Part shown: piece by piece, positions 41,875-53,200 of the stretch
How the letters are laid out: each line of letters opens with the position of its first letter
Position numbering within the stretch: position 1 is the first letter of the stretch
From: Dermatophagoides farinae
Lineage: Eukaryota; Arthropoda; Arachnida; Sarcoptiformes; Pyroglyphidae
Length of the DNA: 64,000 bases
Reading direction: 5' to 3'
Assembly (NCBI RefSeq): GCF_024713945.1
Contig: NC_134678.1
Span: 1,674,001-1,738,000, forward strand
Made by a program: the position numbers and the translations under genes
Notes under the pieces: model-generated
Told to the model about the DNA's origin: nothing
What the model saw: only the letters and a program-made list of their open reading frames with translations
Database searches by the model: none

Positions 41875-44447
41875 CAATGTATAGGAAATAATTTTGGCCT
41901 ATTCATACTATTAGTGCCATCTATTGTTTGTGAATCATATCATTTCAGTATATCGAATATTCATTTCTTTTTTTTCTTTTTTTCCTTTAAAAAAGGCATA
42001 CGATATTCTTGAAATTATAAGGAAAAATTTTCAAAATCGAAACAAAGATGTTTGGGAAGATATATGGTAAGTTGTTTCGAATAAATCGATTATAATTGAA
42101 TCCAAGAGAGAATATAATATCAATGTTTTACTTTGATGTTATTTTTTTTTACCTAAAGTAAAAACTTTGCTGCCAAATGTTCAACAACTTCAACAAAGTC
42201 CTATCCGTTCAATAAAGATTCATCAAATGGATCAATCCAAAATATTGGTAAAGAAAAATGTCCGAATATAAACAATAATACCGATTGTGGTAATGAAAAT
42301 AATAAATACGATTGGTTTTTAGACGCAAAACCCGATACAATTACATATGATCATTTGGAAAATTTCACTAAATATTTGGTGAAAAAACTTGGTCTCAATT
42401 GGGAAGAGGTAATTGTCGATATGGGTGAAAAATATGCACGACAATGTTTGGCCACCGATTCGAAACCATTGAATTTTATTGGCGAAAATCTAATCGAATT
42501 TCTTGTGAATATTGAAAATATACAATCAATTGCTTATAAAGAAGTGAGCCATATGACAGATTTTTCTAATCGAGCATGGACACCATCACAACCGGATCTA
42601 TTGCCAATTACAGTATTTGTTAATAATCCTGAAACAAAAATTGTTGTCACATACAATATAATGGAACCAATATGTCATTTTGTTGCCTGTTTTCTTTCTG
42701 GCCTTTATCAACGTGTAGCACGATCATTATTCAATATTGTTATTCGTGTCAATGTTGAAATTGGTTCAGATCAATATAAATTCTTTATAGAAAATCGTCA
42801 ATCCGGTGCCACATTAGTCAATGATGATTCATTCGTTTCTCGTTATAAATCGTATCTGTTAAATCGGCCGGAACAGTTGCTCATGTATATACAAACATTT
42901 AAACGGGTGTTTCCATTTCATTTTGTCTGCGATCAAAATCTTCGATTCATTCAATATGGAACAGGTAATAACCAAATAACCAAAAAATCAAATTAAGTTT
43001 TTTACTTTAACCAAAAAAAAGGCCTAAGCAAAATATTTGGTGCACAAAATAAACATAATGTACATATTTCCAACGTATTCAATATTGTACAGCCTAATGT
43101 GGGATTCTTTTTCGAATCGATCAGACATCGAATCAATCTTGCCTTCATTTTACGTATACGTGATAATATTTCGAATGAACATTTTCGTCGTATGGAATTA
43201 CAAGGACAAATCATTGAATGTGTTGAAACAAAATGCTTATTATTTCTTGGATCACCAATCGTAAAAGGATTACAATCCTTAACTAGCCGTGGCCTTTTTC
43301 TATCCGACATTCCTATACATGATGCAACCAGGTAAGTGTAACGTTATATGTTCGGTGAATGGAATGGTAATTTTCTATTTTATCATTCATTTAGAGATAT
43401 CATTCTAATTGAAGAACAATCAAGAGCACAAGAAAGTCTGAAACGTCGTATGGATAAACTGAAGGATACGATTCAGAAAGCTAATCAAGCTGTAGAAATT
43501 GAAAGAAGTAAAAATGTTGCTCTATTGAATTTAATTTTTCCGGCCCAAGTTGCTCGACGATTATGGTTAGGTAAATCGGTTGAAGCACGACACTATGATG
43601 ATGTCACGATGTTATTTTCGGATATTGTTGGATTTACGGCCATTTGTTCTACTGCTACTCCTATGGCTATTATTAATATGCTTAATGAGCTTTATACACA
43701 ATTTGATGTTTTCTGTGGTGAAATCGATGTCTATAAGGTGAGTAATGTTTGAACATCAATATAGATTCATTCAGATATTTTTTTTGTTTTCTATCAGACG
43801 GAAACCATCGGAGATGCTTATTGTGTTGCATCGGGTTTACACAGACAAACATCTCATCATGCCGTATTGGCTGCATTTATGGCTTTGAAAATGATGGAAG
43901 CAGTAAAAAATTTCACACCTAAAGATATAAATGTGGAAAAATTTCAGATGAGAATTGGTCTTCATAGTGGTTCCTGTTTATCTGGAATTGTTGGAGTTCG
44001 AATGCCCAGGTAATTTTCAATTACCATTATTAGCTCAGATTTACAGATTAATTTTAATTTCATTTCATAATTAAGGTATTGCCTATTCGGTGCTCATGTA
44101 ACATTGGCCAATAAATTTGAATCACAAAGTCAAGCCCAACGAATCAATATTAGTCCAACAACTTACAGGTTAGAATCATCTACTTACCATCATCAATTTG
44201 TTTTATTATCTCATCTCCATTTTCATATTGTAGATTGTTGCAAAAATTTCCAAAATTTGAATTCACTCTACGCGATCCAAATTGTTTGCCAAAAGAATGT
44301 CCAGCCAATCTTGAACGAAAATCAGCATTTGTCGATAGTTATCATCATCCTAAATTAACCGCTAATTTATCACAAACCAAACATATATCAAGAGCTTTGG
44401 AAGATATTAATTCAATACATAACGATAACAACCAAAGTGGTGATTAG
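38011..44447 (+). CDS. GUCY1A1: soluble guanylate cyclase subunit alpha (NO receptor)
   Basis: Eight coding exons: 38011-38637, 41996-42066, 42159-42964, 43022-43331, 43395-43737, 43798-44009, 44076-44168, 44234-44447 (stop TAG). All junctions are GT-AG and keep phase; total 2676 nt, 891 residues (656-690 is usual for animal alpha subunits). An in-frame ATG at 38035 is an alternative start. Residues 1 to about 190 are Ser/Thr-rich low complexity. [16 protein letters not shown] and [12 protein letters not shown] begin the conserved H-NOX-like region, which lacks the haem histidine context. The HNOBA part ([19 protein letters not shown]) and a coiled coil (about 606-650) precede the cyclase domain. 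Both metal-binding aspartates are present: Asp681 in MLFSDIVGF and Asp725 in [16 protein letters not shown] is followed by [11 protein letters not shown]. Family knowledge: the subunit is catalytic only as a heterodimer with beta. Identity is very secure; the N-terminal extension is the least certain part. Confidence 0.93.
41221..41245. repeat. 25-bp perfect palindrome
   Basis: TGATCCATATGC and its exact reverse complement GCATATGGATCA flank a single central A. It is not made of the local microsatellite unit. It lies in intron 1 of guanylate cyclase alpha, directly before a CA tract. Confidence 0.85.
41842..41870. repeat. poly(A) tract
   Basis: 29 consecutive A on the plus strand, shortly before exon 2 of the alpha gene. 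No target-site duplication or retrotransposon body was seen beside it. Confidence 0.9.
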
Positions 44448-44653
44448 AAAATGTAGAAAAAATGTTGTTATTCATTTTAACATAAACACACAGGTTATAT
44501 ATTCACAATCAAAGAAAATATTATTTTTTTGTTTTTGTTTTTTTTTTTTTGAGTTTGTTATCATTTTTTTCATACATGAAGAAAAACTTACATATATGCA
44601 AAACTTTGAACACCAGGGAATAATTTCATCATATATATAATTCACACACTACG

Positions 44654-44690
44654 AATAAATCGAATGAAAAATGGAAAATTCAAAAATAAA
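44654..44690 (+). other. candidate poly(A) signals of guanylate cyclase alpha
   Basis: Two AATAAA hexamers (44654-44659 and 44685-44690), 207-243 nt past the alpha stop. Either would give a short 3' untranslated region. Confidence 0.4.
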
Positions 44691-44789
44691 ACAATCCAAT
44701 CCACCATCGCCATCTTGTGTCGTGAAAACAGATTAATCAAAATCAAAATAATAATAAAAAAACTCGAAATATAAAATCAAAGAAAAATA

Positions 44790-44795
44790 TTTATT
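44790..44795 (-). other. candidate poly(A) signal of the Jupiter/HN1 gene
   Basis: Minus-strand AATAAA about 870 nt past the Jupiter stop. It sits about 100 bp from the predicted alpha signals, so the two convergent transcripts would nearly meet. Confidence 0.3.
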
Positions 44796-45600
44796 AAAAT
44801 TATTATCATCATTATCATTATCATTATAATGGGTGAAAGGATTGTGACGATTTGAAAAAGAAAAGATAAAAGCAAAAAAAAAAAATTATCAAATTACAAA
44901 ATTAATCAATCAATATATAATAGAATATATATATCGAATAGACACAATACAAATAATTTTCAAAAGTTGAATCAAAAAATCCAAAAAAAAAAAAATGTAG
45001 ATTTTAATTGAATTGTGACACAGACAGAAAGAGAGTGAGAGACAGACAGAAAGAGTGAAAAGAAAAGAGCTGAAAAAAAATTTTTTCAAAATAAAAAATT
45101 CATCATTCATGTTATTTGTTGTTATTATTGAATAATTAGTAATTATAAGAATAATATAATAATATTCAAATGTATAAAAATGGTGGTGATGTGAAAATTC
45201 TTCACTCACAAACGTTACGTTTTTTTTTTTTTGTTTTGTAAAAAAAAAATTTGTCATTACAAATATAGTGCAGTAGAAAAAAAATTCAAGTTTTTTTTAA
45301 AAGGTTTTTCGTGTGTAAATGCGTGAATATTACGAAATTTTTTTTTTGTTTTTTTTGAATGAAAAGTTTCATTTCATTTCATTTCATTTTTTTTTATCAT
45401 GCGAAAATCATTGAATTGATTTGTTGTTGTTGTTTTTTTCGTTGTTTTTTACATTTTTTTTGTTTGTTTTGTTTTTTTTTTTTTTTTTTTGAATCATATC
45501 CAAATATACGACAACGATGATGATTAAATCCAAAAAGACAAGAGAAAAAAAAAGAAGCGGTAGAAAGAAAAAACGATGTGTGCATCCACACATATATATC

Positions 45601-45634
45601 ATCATATATCCGTGTATATACACGGATATATGAT
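45601..45634. repeat. 34-bp perfect palindrome in the Jupiter 3' UTR
   Basis: 17 bases starting ATCATATATCCGTGTAT are followed, with no spacer, by their exact reverse complement. The CCGTG core is not part of the local repeats. It starts 31 nt past the stop codon on the Jupiter strand, so in RNA it could fold into a near-perfect hairpin. Confidence 0.9.
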
Positions 45635-45665
45635 ATTATTGTTTTCAGGTTTTTTTTTTCTCTGT

Positions 45666-47160
45666 TCAGCCAAAAATATTGGATGTTTTTCCACCTAATA
45701 CCGAAAGATACAAAAAAAAAATTTTTAGTAAATTTATCAATATACAACTGGTGATGGTTTGATTTGGTTGTAGATAATGGATTAGAAAATGCTATTTTCA
45801 TATTTTCATCATGATCAAAGAATTTGATGATGAAAAATAATCATCTCCATTTTTTTTTCTATTTTGGATTATTATTATGATGATTTCATCATGAGCTGAT
45901 TTTGATTTGTTCATGTCGATTGTTTTGTGATCATCATGCTAAGATCATATCGGATCATATCAGATTGAAGAGAAAATATAATTCTAATAAACCTGATTGA
46001 TCGATGTATGCATGCATATGTGTGTGTGTATGTGTATGTGTGATTGTATTCAAACTTATTCACTCACCTGGTGGTTGTCGAATACGGACAGGAGTATTAG
46101 GCATGGAAGCTGATCCATTCGATCCTTGATATTCAATAGAAAAAAAATTGTTAATGATGATGATCAAACAATCATCATACATACCATTCATGGATCCATT
46201 CATATTTACGATAGCATTACCATTACCATTGCTAGTTGAATGCTGTTGTTGTTGTTGTTGTTGTTGCTGTTGTTGTTCTTCCAAAACTTCACCAGTGATC
46301 GGATTACGACGAATCACTATATATATATATTTGTATATTTGAAAATAGAATGGAAAAAAAAATCATAAATAAAATGATAAATCATCAAACAAAAATACAG
46401 AATTATAAGATTTTTAGCTGAAAAAAAAATATTTAAAGAATGGAAAAAAAAGGAAATACAATGACCACCAACACATCTAAATATATGATGATCATCATTA
46501 TTAAATGCAAAAATATTATGGTCATCAACCTCAATAAAACATGTAGAATAAATAAACAAACAAAATCGTTGACCGCACGCAGTAGTCCAAATAATAATAA
46601 TAATAGCAGTGTTTTGGTTTTTGACTACATTTCAAATATAATTACAATGTCAACTTAATCAATCAAAATAAGGAAAAAAAAAGTTTTTAACGATGAAACT
46701 CAGAGTAAAATTTAGAAATGAAAATTGAACCACGAACGAATGATGATAGCCACGAATAAATGAATGCTAATTTACTGACAGTTGAGCTTACATACATTGA
46801 AGCCATTAGACTAATGACAACAACAGCGGATGGATACCACATACAAACACGATGAAAATCCCAAAAGAATCCAGTAAACTTCCACCACCCGGAAAAAAAG
46901 AAACAGAATAAGGCAAGAATCAAGCTAATAAATATAAATCAGTTGTTATATGCCAAATTTTCCCAAATGAATCCGGTCAGAGTAAAAAAAAAATGATCAT
47001 ATGTAAAACGACCGACGACGCCTTGACATTTGGTCAAAGTGTATACGAGTAGCAGTATCAATAGTCAAAAAAAAGAGAATCTTCTTTTTCTTCATCATCA
47101 TCGTATTCTTAGGCTTTTTTTTGGCTCGTTACGTTGGCGTTGTATCTATGTGTTTATTTA

Positions 47161-47205
<45 letters not shown>

Positions 47206-48223
47206 CAATGACCTTTGAACTACTCCTTGAGAAGCTTTAACATTAAAAAAAAGTTATGGAACTTTCAAGCATGGATAAATCTTCTTGATGAAATAGAATG
47301 GATACTTTATTCTTGAAGAATTATTTTTTTTTAAAATTTTATTTTACACACACACACATATACAATGAATGAATATTTCAAAATCTACATTGATATTGTT
47401 ATATTTTTAATCTAATTGATGATCATAACTTGATGTGCTATTGCTTTAAATATACAATCGTTGTCGATCATCATCATCGTCTTATTTTGGCTTATGAATT
47501 TTTCATAAATTTCGCCTTTTGTTCTTGTTTATTGATGTGTGTGTGTGTGTGTGTGTATATGAGTGTGTGTATTCGTGTGCAAAACGTGCTAATGACACAT
47601 ATGTAAAAGATCCAAGACAAAGATGTTCGTGCCGATTCAAGTGATGATTTTATTATCAAAAGTTTGTTTATAATAATAATCATCATCATCTATTGCTTGC
47701 TGTTTATATTAAACTTCATCAATATTGGATGTGTATATTTGATGTGCATAGTATTTTTTTTTTTATTTATTTTTTTTTGGCCCAGTCACCAACACTTAAT
47801 TTGTATTTGGCATATATTTTTTTCTATTTCTATAGATAAACTTTATCTATTTATGTGTGTATATAGATATGATTGATCGTTAGACCAAAAAAAAAAAAAA
47901 TTTTTTTTTCGCTTGCTTGATAGTTGCCAGGATCGTTGTTGTGATTCATTATTATATTTTGGAGATGAAGATGATCATGATGGTGATGATGGTGATGATG
48001 GTGATTTTCTTATGAAATTGTCATCGTTAACATTCGATATTGATGATGATGATAATGATAATGATGATTATTGTGAAATGACAAATTCCAAACAAATAAC
48101 AATGGCGAAAGAATCTTTTTTTTTTTGCTAGCTAAATAGCAGGTTATATAGAGACAGGTCATTATTATCATACATTGAAAGATTTCGATTAAGGTTGCAA
48201 TATTCTCTAAATTTTCTGGTTAT

Positions 48224-48264
<41 letters not shown>

Positions 48265-50193
48265 ACACATAGTGTTTCATGCTATATTTGACACTTTTTT
48301 TCATTCTCTTTGACGTAAATGACATGCCATTAAATGGCATGGAAATGATGATGATGATGAAATGGTATCCATTATCCATCCATGTCCGCTTTCGACTATT
48401 ATATCATCAAATTTCGAAGAATATTTCATCAAAAGTGGAAGCAATAATGATAACGATGGCTAAAATTCGGCTGAATCAAGAAAGCTGATTGAAAGTGGCA
48501 GAAAAAAAAATCACATAATCATCTATTTTTCTTGTTATGAAATCCACTATTCATTGTTGTTGCAATTTTCTTCGCAATTTTGCTCATCAAAGCAGAATTT
48601 TTGTTTTTTCAAGTTCACCAAAAAAAAAAGAACAGAATGATGGACAGCAAACAAAAAAAAATCTAATCTAAGAATATAAAATAGAAAAGATTAGAATCAT
48701 GAATGGCAATGATTTACATTTCAAAAGACTTACATGTTTCGTTTGGGATGTATCCACCATGTGATGTGTCAATACAATGATATTTTGAAAACAAAAAATC
48801 ATTGTCAATTTTCTATTTTCATTATTATTATCTATCATCGTGCACTACTAGCCTGAATACGGTCGCGTTTTTTTTTTGAACCAGCTGTGTATCCGCAATA
48901 TTATTTTTTTTTATTAGAATTCCATTCACAATATGAATCAAACATATAAATCGAATATATATATAGTGTGCACCGTGCGTACACTTAAATGTCTCACATA
49001 TTTTTAAAAAACATTCAACACAGAAATTGAATCACGAAAAAAAAATGTAGGGAAAAAAACGAAAATTGTTGCGGCCAAAAAAACTAATAAATTATAGTGA
49101 AATGTGTCCAATTATAGCCCTGCATCATTTTCGGTTAAATTCACACACACACACACACACACACACAGAGAGAAGATGAAAAGCACATATAAGAGAATGT
49201 ATGTAGATATTAGATATCCGTTGAGCAATGCAAAGAGAGATTAGATCACACACACACACACACACACAGACAGACACAGTAAATGAGCTTCGTAATGATG
49301 ATTCAAATATTTTTTTCGTTTGTCTCCCTTGGTATATATTAGATACAGATTTCAAGTTCATTCGCCATTCATATTACCATTGGGCCATAATCAACGGTTT
49401 TCTGTTCCATTGCCAAAGGCTGAATTTTAGCCATCATTTTTTTTTCTTTTTTTGGATAAATTTTCGACCAAAACCGGACAGAATGTGTCGATGTTGATGA
49501 TCAAAAAAAAAAAAAAATCTCATTCGGTATTCATAAGACGTCATCCTATTATGTATCAAATGGCTTTTTTTTCCTGAAAAAAAATATTCATTCCCCCCCC
49601 CACCACCACTACATTTCGTCTAAAATCGATTGGATAGTGTCAATCATAATCAAATCACATCATTGATCGAATGAAGGGAAGTGAAAAAAAAGGAAAATTA
49701 TTTCCATATGAATACATGGAAATAATGATAAAATGGAAACAGACACACTGTATCCACATCTGTGTGTGTGTGTGTGCATGTTTGAATAGATTTTGGATTT
49801 TTTTTTTTTTTTTTGCTCAAATCGTAGATGATTTCTGACATTTAAATCCCGTTATATATTTGTTTATTCAAAATGCAAATATTTGAAGTTATATAAAACG
49901 AAATGAAAAAAAAATACAATTTTATTTGGCCACCAATATCAAACACACACGCACACACACACACACACGAGAGAGAAGAAACGCTTGAAACTTTCGATCG
50001 AAACAAATTGATTTTTTTTTCTGATATCCACAACACACACTTGAATTCTATTAAATTATTTTTCATTTATTCTAAAAATTTTCAATCTCCAATTGAAAGA
50101 TTGAGAATAAATGATCATTATCACATTATTCAAACAATTGAATTTCAAAATACAAAGTAAACATTATTATATATCACCACGATTGATGATTTT

Positions 50194-50239
<46 letters not shown>

Positions 50240-53200
50240 GAAATTAAAATTGATTTTTTTTTTCTAGCATTAATGCATTTTCAATGTTTTTTTTCATCGT
50301 TCAAAATGCCATTTTCAATTTATTTATGAAAATTTGTTACAAAAATGATGAGATCAATATCGAGAGATGGTATTCCCTATGCAATGGCCATCTTGCTCTG
50401 ATTGATGATTAATAATAGATGAATGACTTGATGAATTTGAAATTCAAACAAACAAAAATCAAACATAACCACAATTGACCAACAAACAGAAATATAATCA
50501 CACATTAGGTCAAATATTTGTTTGTTGTTTGATGTATAGTATTCATAAACTCATCATCATCTTCATTTTTTTTTTTTTTTTTTTTTTGAAAAGAAATTAA
50601 AATATATCTATCTAAAAACGAGATTTTCGAAAACAAAAGAAGAAGAAGAAAAAAAAGTCGTGTGTGTGTTTTTGTGATTAATATATTCTTTTTCTTTCAC
50701 AAAACATGACCAACAAACAGATGATGATGATGATGTCGAGGAAGTAATATAGTAATATCAATCCAATGAGTAAATATTTGTATTATATTTGTTTGAGATT
50801 TGAATTGATTCTACAAACAAAATTTCGAGGTCGAGACTTTTTTGTTTGTGTCTGTGTGTGTATGTGTGTGTGTATAAGTGTATTTTTCGATAATCAACAC
50901 ACAATATACTGGACAAGCAAAACGAATTTGTTTTTCATGCTGTGTTTTTTTTTGGATGATAAAGTAATGGAATCCGTGATGGATAGATTATAGATGAATG
51001 AATGCTATAGATAGCTATAGATAGATGATTCAAAACAAACAAAAACAACCACAACAACAATATCGACAATGTATACGGGAAAATGGAAACATGACTAGGG
51101 GAAAGAAAATGGATGAAAAAGAAAATAGAATTCAAGCCCGCTGGGCGTTGAAGAAAATTCAATCAATTAATTTTGGAACCATCATTGCTGTTCATTGTGG
51201 TAATTTATGTTATGGCTACCTCCTTTTCTTTCTGTATTTGGTTCATACTACATATGGTTTGGCCCATTGTAATCGAATGATGAACACGGTTTTTATTTAT
51301 TTTGGTCAAATTTTTTTTCTCCACTTCCTCTGTATAGAATTCACTAATGAGATCATCGATTTGGGATTGAGGGCTTATCTTTCACTCTTATATGATGGAT
51401 CAATCCATTCATTTTATCAGGATTTAAATGAAAAAATTATTCGTAGGACGAATAATTTGAATGCGATTCATTTCGTTGTCATCATTAAATTATTATGATA
51501 ATATACGAATATGCAAAAAAAAAAGATTGGATTAATTTCATTATGCAAATGTAACAGAAATATTAAAATAAGAAAACGATGATGATGAGGATAATCCTCT
51601 TGATGATGATGATGATGAGAAAATCAAAAACGACAGCAACAATGTTTCTTAATATGATGATGATGATGATTACTAGCTATGTAATCAAAATCAATGGATT
51701 TTTGTGTGTGTGGTGTGAGTGCGGTGTGTAATAAAAATTTCTTTGATTTCTAACTTGAAGATATGCAATAAATACAGGAAACGAATTTGATGAAATTTTC
51801 AACATTTAAACTGGCCAAAGTTGAAAGCAATTTAATATTTGATGATGATGAAATCAAAAGATCAAAAGTGGATGATTCATTAATTGAAGTGAAAATTCTT
51901 ACCAATTGACCACACAGTGTATTAGAGTGTGGCAAAAAATCTTATTAGAGAAAAACCAGAAAAAAAATCATCGTTGATCTTATGAGATTATGTAGGCTTA
52001 TATATATATCATACAATATCTCCACACACACGTACACTAGATATAAAATAAAAGTTTTGATTATTGCATTTTTTCCACCACCACCACCACCATCATCATC
52101 ATCATTGATGACATAAACCGAATGATTTAATTTTCATTTGTCTATGCGTGTGTATATGTTAATAGGGCGAGGTTGGAATTATGTTTACAACCAGAAAACA
52201 GAAAACAGAAAAACATTCAATTTTTGGCCATTTATGATCATCATGAAAATGAATGACCAAGAAAAAAAAGCCATAAGTCATTTTTTATATAAATGAATGA
52301 AGTGGTTTTTGTTCAAGAAGGTATGTATATCTTTTTTTTTGTGAATAAAAATCCATCACAATTTTTTTTTTCATCCATTCATTCCTTAGAATGAATGAAT
52401 TATTATCCCTTGTTTGTTTGCGAAAAAAAACATACCGTGTTCATATTTCTTTACCGATGGTGAACGCACAACAGGAGCTGGTTCCGGTTCAGCAAATATG
52501 TTTGATTTCATACGATCAACAACACGTCGTCTTGGCGATTCCAAACCTTCTGGTTGACCAAACAAACGATTTTTAGTATCCTGTAATGATCCACGTCTTG
52601 ATGAAGTTGTTGATGATGGTGTTGAACTTGTATCGGATTCATAGCCAAATTGTGATCCATTACCATTACCATTATGTATTGGTGTTGATGGACATGATAA
52701 TACTGAACCATCTACTGATTCAGTTTCACTGATTGAACCATTACCATTTGCTTTACCATTACCATTCATTGGTTGTGGATTATCGCTTGAATGGCCAAAA
52801 ATATTGTGTGCACCACCGCCAGGTGCTTTAATGATTCTATACAATAATAACAATAAATAAACAAATAAATAAATATAAATTAAAAACAATCAATTAAGAT
52901 TAACATCGATAAAACAAACAAAAAAAAATGCGGAAATTAAAAAGTGGTGAAAAAAAAATCAAAATCATAAGATGAACATTTCCGGTTGTAATCAACGAAA
53001 ACAGCTATCAAAATCATATGATGATATGGACACTTTGATAACATTTTCAAGTGAGTGTTAAAATAATTTTTTTTTCCTTGCTCTTCATCATCATCATGAT
53101 TATTATTACAACCGGCATTGCTTAGTTATTTTTATGTGAAAATTTAACGAATTGATAAAAACTAGAACTAGAACTAGAACTAGGCTATCTGTTATTAGTG

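Larger units (their letters stand above)
38638..41995 (+). other. long intron 1 of guanylate cyclase alpha
   Basis: 3.36-kb intron, donor GTAAGA, acceptor with a long T/C run then AAAAAAG. It contains CA runs, (ATC)n, TTG/CAA and (TTA)n tracts, a 29-nt poly(A) at 41842-41870 and a 25-bp palindrome at 41221-41245. Nothing coding is supported. Confidence 0.7.
44691..45665. other. shared 3' region between convergent genes
   Basis: About 1 kb between the alpha poly(A) signals and the Jupiter stop, probably Jupiter 3' UTR. It contains A/T runs, an (ATTTC)n stretch (about 45366-45390), long poly(T) around 45473-45490 and the 34-bp palindrome at 45601-45634. No exon seen. Confidence 0.4.
46317..52435 (-). 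other. 6.1-kb intron of the Jupiter/HN1 gene
   Basis: The intron between exons 2 and 3 begins GTATGT and ends TATATAG. It holds GT/CA microsatellites at 47165-47202, 48225-48261 and 50199-50238, several (GAT)n blocks and an inverted repeat at 49698-49725. Three coding-like islands (46.7, 47.9 and 51.0-51.5 kb) are listed separately. Confidence 0.65.

Noticed and set aside
51896-51935. Strong minus donor GTAAGA after a short open segment (PHSNTLCGQL)
   Set aside because: Only about 12 codons, and no in-phase partner exon found on that strand.
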